Below, piece after piece: positions 1 through 8,241 of a stretch of DNA of 64,000 bases; within the stretch, counting starts at the first letter, position 1, and the number at the start of each line of letters is the position of its first letter. A model generated the notes under the pieces. It did not search any database, was not told the DNA's origin, and saw only the letters and a list, made by a program, of their open reading frames with translations. A program made the translations under genes and the position numbers. This DNA is from Tectiglobus sp965223355 (GTDB lineage: Bacteria > Pseudomonadota > Alphaproteobacteria > Rhizobiales > Hyphomicrobiaceae): positions 1,736,001-1,800,000 of the forward strand of contig CBDCWE010000003.1 in the NCBI GenBank assembly GCA_965223355.1, given 5' to 3'.

Positions 1-328
1 CCTCGCCGTGGTCGAGCACATCAGCCACAAGATTGCGGTGATGTATCTCGGGCGCATCGTCGAAGTTGCCGATAAGCGGACGATCTTTACGAGCCCGAAA
101 CACCCTTACACCGAAGCGCTATTGTCTGCCGTGCCGGTTCCCGATCCCAAACTCAAACGCAAGAAAATCGTTTTGCAGGGCGACGTACCAAGTCCGGTCA
201 ATCCGCCATCGGGCTGCCATTTCCACACGCGCTGTCCCTATGCGGAAGAGCGCTGCCGGGTTGAGTCGCCCGAATTGCGCGAGATCACCCCTGGTCAGCT
301 CACCGCCTGCCATCTGGCTAGGCAATAG
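1..328 (+). CDS. Peptide ABC transporter ATP-binding protein, C-terminal part (Opp/Dpp type)
   Basis: Only the last ~109 residues are inside the window; the reading frame is open to the left edge. The visible part begins just after the H-loop region (LAVVEHIS...VMYLGRIVE) and carries the C-terminal oligopeptide/dipeptide transporter signature: HPYTEALLSAVP followed by a cysteine-containing tail (SGCHFHTRCPYAEERC) that matches the oligo_HPY extension of OppD/OppF/DppD/DppF ATPases. It would power import of peptides or related solutes across the inner membrane together with two permeases and a binding protein lying to the left of the window. Family assignment is secure; substrate and whether it is the D or F subunit cannot be told from this fragment, although a C-terminal end of operon position is common for F subunits. 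Confidence 0.9.
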   Translation, partial: LAVVEHISHKIAVMYLGRIVEVADKRTIFTSPKHPYTEALLSAVPVPDPKLKRKKIVLQGDVPSPVNPPSGCHFHTRCPYAEERCRVESPELREITPGQLTACHLARQ

Positions 329-411
329 CCCGGCGAGGGCACGACAGGGCCGATCGTTCGTCAAGTTGTCGAAGAGGAGATCTCAACCATAGCGCTCTGG
401 AGGAGAGCCAG

Positions 412-1146
412 GTGTTTGCAGAAAGATATTTCCGGCATGCGCGGCGGCGCTGGCATGCCTTGGCAGGTGCCGCAGGTGCGCTGTTGCTTATGGCACAAGT
501 GCCGCTGATCCAGGTTCCGGCGCGCGCGGCAAACCAGGTTGATCTTATCCTGGTCCTCGCATTGGACGTGTCCGGCAGTGTTGATGAGGACGAATTCGAT
601 CTCCAAAGACAAGGCCTTGCCGAGGCGTTTCGCCATCCACTGATTGCCGACGCCATTCAGCGTGGCAAATACCGGCGCATTGTCGTTTGCGCCGTGCAGT
701 GGGCCGGCTACGACAAACAGCATGTGTCGGTGCCTTGGTCGGTGATTGACGGCATGGCCGGCGCCGCCCGGTTCGCACAGCGTTTGGCCGACATGCCGCG
801 CCGCTATCCGGATGGTCCAACGCACCTCTCGGGCGCCATTCGTTTCGCAACGACGCTCACGCAAACCGCACCATTTGCCGCAACGCGCCGTGTCGTCGAC
901 ATCTCCGGCGACGGCCAAAACAACATTGGCGAGCCGCCCGCCAAAGCGCGACGCATCGCCCTCGATCTCGGCATCACGATCAACGGTCTCGTCGTGCTCA
1001 ATGCCAGCGAAAAGCTGGTCGACTACTACCGCACCAAGATCATTGGCGGACCGGGCTCGTTCGTTGTCGAGGCCGCCGACTACGAAGATTATCCGCGCGC
1101 CATACTCCGCAAACTGCTGCGCGAAATCGATGTGCGGTTGAGTTAG
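412..1146 (+). CDS. DUF1194 exported protein with von Willebrand A-like fold
   Basis: 244 residues from a GTG start that is fixed by a strong GGAGGAGAG ribosome-binding site five bases upstream (399-407). Residues 1-39 look like a signal peptide (basic start, hydrophobic 18-32, ARA cleavage site). Directly after comes a VWA-type MIDAS motif, DVSGS (Asp52, Ser54, Ser56), then a downstream Thr in GPTHLSG and an Asp in VVDISGDG, the expected metal-coordination set. This is the DUF1194 family of Alphaproteobacteria, probably a periplasmic metal-dependent ligand-binding protein; its partner is unknown. It ends four bases into the convergent YbjQ-like gene. Length agrees with the family. Confidence 0.85.
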   Translation: MFAERYFRHARRRWHALAGAAGALLLMAQVPLIQVPARAANQVDLILVLALDVSGSVDEDEFDLQRQGLAEAFRHPLIADAIQRGKYRRIVVCAVQWAGYDKQHVSVPWSVIDGMAGAARFAQRLADMPRRYPDGPTHLSGAIRFATTLTQTAPFAATRRVVDISGDGQNNIGEPPAKARRIALDLGITINGLVVLNASEKLVDYYRTKIIGGPGSFVVEAADYEDYPRAILRKLLREIDVRLS

Positions 1147-1496
1147 GCCTGGTCTTGGGGATGGTCGCCGTCTTCGAACCAGAAGCCGGTTCCGCAGACA
1201 ACCACCTCGATCGCGCCGTCGGTAATATGAGGGTGGGAAATGCGCACACCCAACAGGCCGTCGTATCCGAGCGCACGGGCGCGTTGTTTCAGGTCTTCGA
1301 GAGCCCGCTCGATGGTGGCGTCGAGAACGAATTCGTAGCGTTTCATTTTGCCCCCGACGACGTTGGTGATTGCTTCACGGACATCGCGAACGACATTGGC
1401 TCCGCTCACCGCACAGGCATGAACGAGTGCACCGTGGCGGAGCCTTCTGTCACCGAGATGGTCTATCGAGACACAGATCATGGTTGTTGCGATCAC
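1143..1496 (-). CDS. YbjQ / DUF74-like protein
   Basis: A protein of about 117 residues if read from the GTG at 1494-1496, chosen because the family begins with a short strand ending in a Thr pair (here VIATT) before the conserved core; an ATG lies five codons further in (1479-1481). The core GANVVRDVREAITNVVGG, followed by a helix with Arg/Glu/Ala and then GYDGLLGVRI, matches the small oligomeric YbjQ (UPF0145/DUF74) family, sometimes called putative heavy-metal-binding. No cysteines or histidines form an obvious metal site here, so metal binding is not supported. It overlaps the convergent DUF1194 gene by four bases. Confidence 0.7.
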   Translation of the reverse strand: MIATTMICVSIDHLGDRRLRHGALVHACAVSGANVVRDVREAITNVVGGKMKRYEFVLDATIERALEDLKQRARALGYDGLLGVRISHPHITDGAIEVVVCGTGFWFEDGDHPQDQA

Positions 1497-1528
1497 CGGC
1501 CTGCCGCCGGATGACGGTGCACCGGGGG

Positions 1529-3349
1529 TTATGCCGCGTCCGGCTGCGATGACGGCGGAGGCGGACGGCGACGGCTGAACAGTATGCGGCGGAGCACGAG
1601 CAGGATAAACAGTAAAATCAACGCGCCACCAACAACCGCGATCGGGTGCTTGCTCCACATCAGGAAGGGGTGAACGCGACGGTCGAGCACGAGCTGAAGG
1701 TCGGCCCGCGTCGTCTTAAAACTAAAGCCCTGGTCGGCACGCAGCATCATTGTCACGGCGGCCAACTGATCATTGCTGGAGAGCACGGCGCTGCGGGTTT
1801 GTGGCGAGGCGAGCGCGCGCATGCGGGCCGGGCTCTCGGCGACGAGGTTCATGACGTGCTGACGGGCCGCAGTGCCGAGGCCGGTAATGTATCGCGCCAG
1901 GGTGTCGAGTTCTCCGACTTCCATGCCGCGAGCGAGGTGGATCAGTTGTTCGTTGCCGAGGTCAAAGAGCACGTCGCGGGAGCCGCGCTGCACGGCGGCA
2001 AGGCGGCCGATGACGATCCGATCGTTGAGCGAGAGCAACCGGTCCAGCGATCGTCGGGAGAACTCGGCCGGTTTGGCGCGCTTGTGCAGCACATGGTCGA
2101 TCACGCCCTTGAGGCGGTCGCCGGCGAGCGCGGACCACGCCAACGCGTTGTCGAGGGACTGGGTCTCGCGCGCGATCTGAAATCCGGCGCCGTCGAGATT
2201 GGTGACGGCACGCTGGAGGGTGCCGTCGGCGAGCTTGGTCGACAGGCCGGCTTCACCGTCATTGCGCAAAACGATCGCTACCGCTTCATCGAGCCGTGGC
2301 AGCTGAACGGGTTCGATGGCATTGACGAAGTCCTTGAAGGATGGGTTCGATGCGGCGAGCTGCAGGACCTTGAGGTGCGCGCGTTTGAAATCCCGCCAGA
2401 TGTCGACAATTCGTTCGGATGTCGTATCCGCGATGGTTTCCAGTTGCTGCTCAATCTGGCTCTTGATCGCGACTGCCAGTTCGTCGCGCACCTTCTTCTT
2501 GGTTACCTGAGACTTCATCTCGGTGGCAATGATCGGCAACACGCCGTGGCGCAGGTCCCAGACGTCTTTGGCGATCAAAATCACACCAATACCACCGGCA
2601 ACAACGGCAACCAGGCGCCCGAGAACAGAGCCGACCACGCGTTGACCAATGCGCTGAGCCATGCGGGCCATTTGACGGCGCACGAGAAGGATAACCGCGC
2701 CGGTAATGGCCCCCGAGGCATTCCTGGCGATCGCGGTTCCGGAGGCGGTAGCGGTGGCTGCATCAGGGGTCATCACGAATGCGGTTGCTGCATCTTGGTT
2801 GACCGCCTTGGCAACCGTGCGGCCGTAGCGCGGACCAAGGTAGGCCTGCAGGCAACGTTGCGCCGGGCGGGCTGCATCGGCCGTGGTCAACTCAATCGAC
2901 TTGCCGACCTCGAGGCCGACACCGACCGCCATCTCCTCAAGCGCCGCCTTCAACGCATCCGAGCGATAGACGCGCTCGGCGACAGCGGATGCGAGTTCCT
3001 TGGCCTTGTCGCGGTAGGCGAGTGACTTGAGCAGCTGCCCCCAACTGGTTTCGGAACGGACTTCGGACGTGGCAAGTTCGACCCGTTTGTCGACGACCGC
3101 TTCCAATTTGAGGCGGCGCCACTGATCGCGAACCAAGGCGGCAAAGTCGAGGTCTTTCGTGCCTTGCTGCAGGGCGGCAATGGTAATCGCACGAATGGCC
3201 TTGCGAAACTCGGCTTCATCCTGGGTCCGACAGGCCTGATAGTCATTGCGTGTCAACGGCCCGGTTTGGGCGAGGCCGGCGACGGTGGATTGGATGATGA
3301 GGCAGCTCATCGTCAGCAATGAAACGGGTGTTCGGAAGCGCTTGTGCAT
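1529..3349 (-). CDS. Unrecognised exported/membrane-anchored protein of 606 residues
   Basis: I do not recognise the family. The start is supported by a signal peptide (residues 1-27, hydrophobic VSLLTMSCLIIQSTVAGLA, then QTG). The middle is helical with a hydrophobic, Gly/Ala/Val-rich stretch around residues 205-270 (GAITGAVILL and VVGSVLGRLVAVVAGGIGVIL) that may form one or two membrane passages or a hairpin. Residues 280-500 are charged and helix-rich without recognisable motifs. The C-terminus has a clear membrane span (about 568-588, AVVGGALILLFILLVL) followed by a basic Arg stretch and a Pro/Ser tail that should face the cytoplasm. The likely topology is a large periplasmic domain anchored at its end. 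It lies between the YbjQ-like and DUF2147 genes on the same strand; no operon partner gives a role. Confidence 0.75.
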   Translation of the reverse strand: MHKRFRTPVSLLTMSCLIIQSTVAGLAQTGPLTRNDYQACRTQDEAEFRKAIRAITIAALQQGTKDLDFAALVRDQWRRLKLEAVVDKRVELATSEVRSETSWGQLLKSLAYRDKAKELASAVAERVYRSDALKAALEEMAVGVGLEVGKSIELTTADAARPAQRCLQAYLGPRYGRTVAKAVNQDAATAFVMTPDAATATASGTAIARNASGAITGAVILLVRRQMARMAQRIGQRVVGSVLGRLVAVVAGGIGVILIAKDVWDLRHGVLPIIATEMKSQVTKKKVRDELAVAIKSQIEQQLETIADTTSERIVDIWRDFKRAHLKVLQLAASNPSFKDFVNAIEPVQLPRLDEAVAIVLRNDGEAGLSTKLADGTLQRAVTNLDGAGFQIARETQSLDNALAWSALAGDRLKGVIDHVLHKRAKPAEFSRRSLDRLLSLNDRIVIGRLAAVQRGSRDVLFDLGNEQLIHLARGMEVGELDTLARYITGLGTAARQHVMNLVAESPARMRALASPQTRSAVLSSNDQLAAVTMMLRADQGFSFKTTRADLQLVLDRRVHPFLMWSKHPIAVVGGALILLFILLVLRRILFSRRRPPPPSSQPDAA

Positions 3350-3531
3350 CGTCCAGCTCGCTGTTGCCGGTTCGCCCTTTAAGGATTGGATCGAACAGCT
3401 TGTGATTCAATGCGGCGGTGCGATCAAGTTACTGCTACATGGCCATACAGGTGGACAGCATGAACGCGAAAATTGGCGAGAGCCCGGCACGGCTTTCCGG
3501 AACAAGATGGAACTGTTGTCGGATAGTACGG

Positions 3532-4047
3532 CTATGACCGGCGCGACGTACAGTGGTTGATATTGGATGGCGCTCGCCGCCACACGAAACTCTTGCTGAG
3601 CAGTTTGGTGCCCATGTAGCCCGTGATCTTGAGGCGGTTGACCGACAACTGCTTGACGGCGACGTCGAAGGATTTACCCATTTCGGGGTCGTAGATCCAG
3701 CCGTTGTCCCAACTGCCGTCGCGTTGCGGTTTCAACCTTCCGATAACCTGCAGGCCGCAAATGGGTTTGCCACGCAGTTTCGGATCAGGGTTGAGCGAGT
3801 CTTTGATTGGTTTGCCGGCGCGGTCGATCTGAGAGCTTAACCATACGACATATCCGCAAAGGCTCTCATTGTGTGCGCCACAGTAGCGCAAATGAACCGC
3901 GCCGTTGCCGGTGTCATTTAACCAAACGCCGGATATGTCGGTTGCCGCGAGCACGCCGGAAGACTGAGCAATCAGTGCTGTGGCAATACCTGCATGCGTT
4001 AGTAAACGCAACACGCGGCGGCATTGGCGGGCGGGAATTGGCAGCAT
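3532..4047 (-). CDS. DUF2147 family exported protein
   Basis: 171 residues. A signal peptide covers about 1-34 (hydrophobic THAGIATALIAQSSGVLA before ATD). The mature part begins with the DUF2147 pattern SGVWLNDTGNGAVHL (39-53), then Cys56 and Cys64 in a YCGAHNESLCGYVVWL context, KLRGKPICGL, and GSWDNGWIYDPEMGKSF. These small beta-rich periplasmic proteins are widespread in Alphaproteobacteria with no assigned reaction; the fold is lipocalin-like. The gene is isolated, transcribed leftwards, with about 310 bases of non-coding DNA on its 5' side. Confidence 0.88.
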   Translation of the reverse strand: MLPIPARQCRRVLRLLTHAGIATALIAQSSGVLAATDISGVWLNDTGNGAVHLRYCGAHNESLCGYVVWLSSQIDRAGKPIKDSLNPDPKLRGKPICGLQVIGRLKPQRDGSWDNGWIYDPEMGKSFDVAVKQLSVNRLKITGYMGTKLLSKSFVWRRAPSNINHCTSRRS

Positions 4048-4359
4048 TTGCGGGCTCCGCTTGTTGAGGTTAAGTTAATTGAATTTCGGGAGGTTAGACA
4101 TATTTCTTAATGTTGGTTACCTTGTGACGAGACGACGTGACAATTCGGTTGACATGCCGCTATGGTCTCGCCCGAGGACTTGTCAAACTGCGGCAAGTTC
4201 GTTCCAAGGCCGCCGGGACATGGTAAGTGCGCCGTCGCGAGGCTATATCGCATTATCGGCGGGGACTATCTGATGAGCTTGCGACTTGCAGCATATGCGG
4301 CGGCCGTTGAGGCCCGGTTCATCACATGCATGCAATAAACCGAAAGATCGGTCTGTTCG
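4048..4359. other. Intergenic region between DUF2147 and the efflux operon
   Basis: 312 bases between divergent genes, so it must hold promoters for both. AT-richer near the DUF2147 start (4060-4110). A TTGACA-like hexamer is present at 4148-4153, but I see no good -10 at the right distance and no convincing palindrome. No RNA gene recognised. Confidence 0.4.
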
Positions 4360-5487
4360 ATGATCTTAACTCTCGCCATGCGCAACCTGTTTTATGACAA
4401 GGTCAGTCTATCTGTCACAATTGTCGGTATTCTTTTCTCAGTGGTCCTGGTTGCGATACAGCTCGGCATCTATGCGGGAACCAGTCGCATCATCACGTCG
4501 GTGATCGACAACGCCAACGGCGAGATTTGGATCTCCGCGTACGGCACGAAGAGCATCGAAGAATCCGGGGTGCTGACCGGCAACGAGCGCTATACCGCCT
4601 TGTCGACGCCGGGCGTGGCCCGCGTTTATCCGATTGTGTCGGCATTCAGCAACTGGAAAAAGCCGGACGGTGCCAGCCAGCTCATCGTGGTTGTCGGCAC
4701 GGATGTCGCGGATGACGGCCTGTTGCCATGGAATGTTACGGCCGGCGATCTTGACGCGCTGAAGTTGCCGGACGCGGTGTCGGCGGATCAGACCTACTTT
4801 GCGTATCTCGGCGTCACGGGCATGGGATCGACGGCGGAGATCAACGGCCAGCGCGTACGCGTGACGCTGCTGACGCACGGCATCCGTTCATTTACGACGA
4901 CCCCCTACATCTTCACGACCTTGCGCCAAGCCCGCAAACTGCAGGCAATGCCGCCGCGTTCGGCGTCCTTCTACCTTGTAAAACTGGCACCCGGCGCAGA
5001 TCTGTCGGTCGTACAGTCGGACCTCAAGGCGCGGCTGCCGGATCTCGACATTTTGACCAAGGCCGAGATCAAGCAGCGCAGTATCGCGCACTGGTTGTTC
5101 GGCACCGGCGCCGGCATTGCGTTGATCGGCGGGGCGATTCTCGGAACCTTGGTCGGCACTGTCATTGTCGCGCAAACGCTCTATGCCAGCACCAAGGATC
5201 ATCTCAACGAATTTGCCACCCTCAGAGCCCTTGGCTCGTCGTCCGGCTATATCCATCGTGTGATCCTGGCGCAGGCGGGCCTCAGTGCGGTTATGGGGTA
5301 TGTTCTCGGCATGGCGATCGCGCTCGCCGTGGTGGTGATGAGCGCGGGAAGCGAACTACCGATTGTCATGACGCCGCATTTGGCCCTGGCTCTGTTTGCG
5401 CTGACCGTTTCAATGTGTGCGATCTCGGCATTGTCTGCGATCGTGAAAGTGACCCGGATCGATCCGGCGATGGTGTTCAGCCGATGA
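4360..5487 (+). CDS. ABC transporter permease of the FtsX/MacB/DevC type
   Basis: 375 residues. The layout is that of an FtsX-like permease: one membrane span near the N-terminus (about 17-40, LSVTIVGILFSVVLVAIQLGI), a soluble periplasmic domain of roughly 200 residues, then three spans at about 250-277, 297-322 and 338-362, ending in VTRIDPAMVFSR, the usual cytoplasmic tail of this family. Its stop codon overlaps the ATG of the following ATPase gene (ATGA at 5484-5487), and a HlyD-type adaptor follows. The three genes resemble the cyanobacterial DevCAB arrangement, an exporter of lipid or small amphiphile that docks to an outer-membrane channel. Substrate unknown. Confidence 0.87.
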   Translation: MILTLAMRNLFYDKVSLSVTIVGILFSVVLVAIQLGIYAGTSRIITSVIDNANGEIWISAYGTKSIEESGVLTGNERYTALSTPGVARVYPIVSAFSNWKKPDGASQLIVVVGTDVADDGLLPWNVTAGDLDALKLPDAVSADQTYFAYLGVTGMGSTAEINGQRVRVTLLTHGIRSFTTTPYIFTTLRQARKLQAMPPRSASFYLVKLAPGADLSVVQSDLKARLPDLDILTKAEIKQRSIAHWLFGTGAGIALIGGAILGTLVGTVIVAQTLYASTKDHLNEFATLRALGSSSGYIHRVILAQAGLSAVMGYVLGMAIALAVVVMSAGSELPIVMTPHLALALFALTVSMCAISALSAIVKVTRIDPAMVFSR

Positions 5488-6254
5488 CGAAGAAAGTGGT
5501 CGCCGAAGTTCAAAATATCGTGAAAGAGCTCGGTGAGGGGGCGGGCGCCGTGCGCGCCGTCAACAACGTGTCGTTGTCGCTTCAAGCCGGTGAGTTAACG
5601 CTGCTCATGGGCCCATCCGGCAGCGGTAAGACGACACTGATTTCGATGCTCGGTTGCATCCTGTCACCAACCTGCGGCAAAGTGATCATCGACGAGCAAG
5701 ATACCGATGGCATGACGCCCGATCAGCTGGCGGAGCTGCGCCGTCGACACATCGGCTTCATCTTTCAGTCCTACAACCTGTTTCCGACACTGAGTGCAGC
5801 CGAGAACGTGCGGCTGGCGCTCGATGTGCGCGGCGTTGGCAGACAACAGGCGCGCGAGCGCGCCGAGGAAGCGCTCAAGTCTGTGGGGCTTGGCCACCGG
5901 ATGGACAGCTTTCCCAAGAAAATGTCGGGCGGGGAACAGCAACGTGTGGCGGTCGCGCGCGCAATCGCCGGTGCGCCGGCGCTGATCCTTGCCGATGAGC
6001 CGACCGCGGCGCTCGACAGCGAAAACGGTCACGCCGTCATGCAGTTGCTCGCCAGGATCGCCCATGAGGATCAGCACGCCGTTCTGGCTGTGACGCATGA
6101 CGCGCGAACGCTTACTTACGCAGACCGAATTCTCAATATAGAAGATGGCCGGATTATCGACGATGAGCGCCCCAGTAATCCCAGTTCGACGAGTGCAAGA
6201 CCAGAATACAATGCCACCAGAACCAGAAGACGAAAGAAACGGGTCAACGCATAG
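5484..6254 (+). CDS. ABC transporter ATP-binding protein (MacB/LolD/DevA type)
   Basis: 256 residues starting at the ATG that overlaps the permease stop, which indicates translational coupling. All nucleotide-binding motifs are present: Walker A GPSGSGKTT, Q-loop FIFQSYNLFPTLSAAENV, signature MSGGEQQRVAVARAI, Walker B LILADEPTAALD and H-loop VTHDAR. The LFPTLSAAENV pattern is typical of ATPases that pair with FtsX-like permeases. It supplies energy for the efflux complex formed with the neighbouring permease and adaptor. The C-terminal end overlaps the start region of the HlyD-type gene by up to 92 bases. Confidence 0.92.
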   Translation: MTKKVVAEVQNIVKELGEGAGAVRAVNNVSLSLQAGELTLLMGPSGSGKTTLISMLGCILSPTCGKVIIDEQDTDGMTPDQLAELRRRHIGFIFQSYNLFPTLSAAENVRLALDVRGVGRQQARERAEEALKSVGLGHRMDSFPKKMSGGEQQRVAVARAIAGAPALILADEPTAALDSENGHAVMQLLARIAHEDQHAVLAVTHDARTLTYADRILNIEDGRIIDDERPSNPSSTSARPEYNATRTRRRKKRVNA

Positions 6255-7371
6255 CCGGATCAGACCAGACTCGACGTTGGTCACACTTGCGATTGCGGCG
6301 GCGCTGGCGCTGATAATAAGTGCGATAGCGGCTTATCTGCCGTCGTGGCAGGAAGCGCGGCGGGCGCAAACGCGTTCCGACCCGGCCACGGCGGTGCCCG
6401 GCAGTATTGCGGCGGGCGCCGGGAGCAGGTGGGCCGCCTCTGCGCCAGGCCGCGTCAAGCCGCGCGGCGGCGAAATCAAAATTGTTCCTGAGGCGACCGG
6501 GATCATTACCGACGTCTATGCCAAGGTTGGCGACAAGGTGCATGCGGGCGATCCGCTGGCGAAGCTCAACGACGAGGATGCACTGGCCCGGCTTGGTGCA
6601 GCGCGCGCCGAGGTTCAGGTGCGCATGGCCGAACGCGAAGAGGATGAGGAAGCGGCCAAAAAACCGATGTTGGCCTGGCGCAAACATCTCGATGCGTTTG
6701 CCGCAGCGGAACGCGGTTTGCACGAGGCGCGGGTGGCGTTCGACAGCGCCTATCTGGATCGCAAGCTGACAGAGGGACCTGCGCAGCGCATCGAAGCTGC
6801 CCGCAAGGCGGTCGCGGCCGCGAAGGCTGCCGTCGCCCTCAAGCGCAAGGCGTTGTCGGAATTCGAAGCCCAAGGCGAACTGCCGCCGGTGACCAGACTT
6901 GATTCCGGCCTGGCGATCGCACGATCCGATTTGCGGTTGGCTGAAAACGCCTACTACAGGACCCGTATTCGCGCGACGACCGACGGCAGCATTTTGCGTC
7001 TCGACGCCAAGACCGGCGAAATGGCCGGCCCCGGCAACGCCGTTCCGATCGCGATCGTCGGGGATCTCGGCAATCTGGAGGTGACTGCCGAAGTCGAAGA
7101 GCGCGACATTGGCAGCATTGCACTTGGCCAGCACGTGATCGTGCGTTCGAACGCGTTCGAGGGCCAGGACCATGCCGGTAAGGTCGTGCGCATTGCCCCG
7201 CGTGTCGCGACCCCGGGGCTGGGACTGCGCGGGCCGAGCAAGCCGCGCGATGTTGAGATCCTGGAAGTGGAGATCGTACTCGACGGCATGCCGCCGTTGC
7301 TCTCCGGTATGCGGGTCGACGTCTTCTTTCGGCCCAAGGGCGAGACCAAGGCGGCCGCATCGAGCAATTGA
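6163..7371 (+). CDS. HlyD/DevB-type periplasmic adaptor (membrane fusion) protein
   Basis: About 402 residues from the ATG at 6163; ATGs at 6145 and 6211 are alternatives and no ribosome-binding site decides between them. One membrane span (LVTLAIAAALALIISAIAAYL) follows a short cytoplasmic start. Then come a lipoyl-like half motif (EATGIITDVYAKVGDKVHAGDPLAKL), a long coiled-coil rich in Ala, Glu, Arg and Lys, the second lipoyl half (IRATTDGSILRLDAKTGEMAGPG), and a beta-barrel region ending in LSGMRVDVFFRPKGE. This is the standard adaptor order. It would link the inner-membrane ABC exporter to an outer-membrane channel, which is not encoded here. Confidence 0.88.
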   Translation: MSAPVIPVRRVQDQNTMPPEPEDERNGSTHSRIRPDSTLVTLAIAAALALIISAIAAYLPSWQEARRAQTRSDPATAVPGSIAAGAGSRWAASAPGRVKPRGGEIKIVPEATGIITDVYAKVGDKVHAGDPLAKLNDEDALARLGAARAEVQVRMAEREEDEEAAKKPMLAWRKHLDAFAAAERGLHEARVAFDSAYLDRKLTEGPAQRIEAARKAVAAAKAAVALKRKALSEFEAQGELPPVTRLDSGLAIARSDLRLAENAYYRTRIRATTDGSILRLDAKTGEMAGPGNAVPIAIVGDLGNLEVTAEVEERDIGSIALGQHVIVRSNAFEGQDHAGKVVRIAPRVATPGLGLRGPSKPRDVEILEVEIVLDGMPPLLSGMRVDVFFRPKGETKAAASSN

Positions 7372-7379
7372 GCCAGTCA

Positions 7380-7402
7380 GCGGGCCGGCACGGCAGGCCC
7401 GC
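7380..7402. terminator. Hairpin between convergent genes
   Basis: A perfect 7-bp stem (GCGGGCC / GGCCCGC) with a 9-base loop lies just after the adaptor gene and before the end of the convergent dioxygenase gene. There is no T-tract on either side, so termination is plausible but not shown. Confidence 0.4.
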
Positions 7403-7418
7403 CTGAGGCGAAAATGAT

Positions 7419-8225
7419 CTATTCTGCGGCTTGCGCGGCGCCCCTTGCACGTGCAAACTTCAGCAAAGCATCATCATCGCAGGTCTCAATCGGTGTGAAA
7501 TCCTGATGGGCAATCCACGGCTTGCGTGTCGGCTTGCGAATGTAGTTGGAGACGGCATTCAGCGTTAGATAGACGATTTTGCGCGGGAACGGCGTTATGT
7601 TGCCGGCTGAGCCGTGGACAAGATTGCCGTGGAACATCAAGACGCCGCCCGGTTTGCCGGTTGGCGCCACCAAGCCGCCTTCTTCAACCAGACGTTCGAC
7701 CGTTTCGTGGTCCAATGTCCACAGCGGATAGCTGGTCGTCGTCACGTCATGGCCGGCAGCGAGCACACCATGCGTGTGGCTCTTCGGGATCAGCATCAAC
7801 GGTCCGTTGAACGCAAACACCTCATCGAGGAACACGGAAATGTTCATTGCTCTTGGTTCCGGCATGCCGTCATCGCGATGCCAGGTACCGAAGTCCTGGT
7901 GCCACTGCCACACATCACCGTCGAACTTGGCCTTGGCGTTGACCTTGAACTGATGCATGTAGACCTTCTCACCGAACACCTGTTCGAGGGGTTCGATCAA
8001 CCGCGGGTGGCGCCCGAGGATGCCGAAAGCTTCACTGTAGAGGTGGGCTGCAAACGCCGTGCGCGGCGCGCCTGAAGCTTCGCGCCAAACCTCTTCACGG
8101 TTCTGCGCGTAAATCCTTTCACCCTCGTCTCGCAGCACCGCGACTTCCTGCGGTGAGAAACAATCGGGTATGAAAATCCAACCGTCCTCTTCGAACTGCT
8201 GCAGTTGGGCATCTGTCAGTTTCAT
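7419..8225 (-). CDS. Phytanoyl-CoA dioxygenase (PhyH) family protein, EctD-like
   Basis: 268 residues. The Fe(II)/2-oxoglutarate site is intact: His109-x-Asp111 in WQWHQDFGTWH, the distal His204 in GNLVHGSAGN and an Arg (Arg215) 11 residues later for 2-oxoglutarate. The segment from WHQDFGTWHRDDGMP to GPLMLIPKSH closely follows the signature of ectoine hydroxylase EctD. However, no ectABC genes are in the window and the protein is shorter than typical EctD, so hydroxylation of another small polar compound is equally likely. A GntR/FCD regulator gene lies 16 bases downstream on the same strand. Confidence 0.85.
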   Translation of the reverse strand: MKLTDAQLQQFEEDGWIFIPDCFSPQEVAVLRDEGERIYAQNREEVWREASGAPRTAFAAHLYSEAFGILGRHPRLIEPLEQVFGEKVYMHQFKVNAKAKFDGDVWQWHQDFGTWHRDDGMPEPRAMNISVFLDEVFAFNGPLMLIPKSHTHGVLAAGHDVTTTSYPLWTLDHETVERLVEEGGLVAPTGKPGGVLMFHGNLVHGSAGNITPFPRKIVYLTLNAVSNYIRKPTRKPWIAHQDFTPIETCDDDALLKFARARGAAQAAE

Positions 8226-8241
8226 GTCGCGTCCTCCATTG

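Noticed and set aside
1646..3025. Long plus-strand open frame (459 codons) opposite the 606-residue gene
   Set aside because: Antisense shadow of a GC-rich gene; no signal peptide, domain or ribosome-binding site, while the minus-strand frame has a signal peptide and membrane anchor.
4148..4153. Strong promoter before the efflux operon (TTGACA)
   Set aside because: No acceptable -10 hexamer at 16-18 bp, and the position is 200 bases from the gene.
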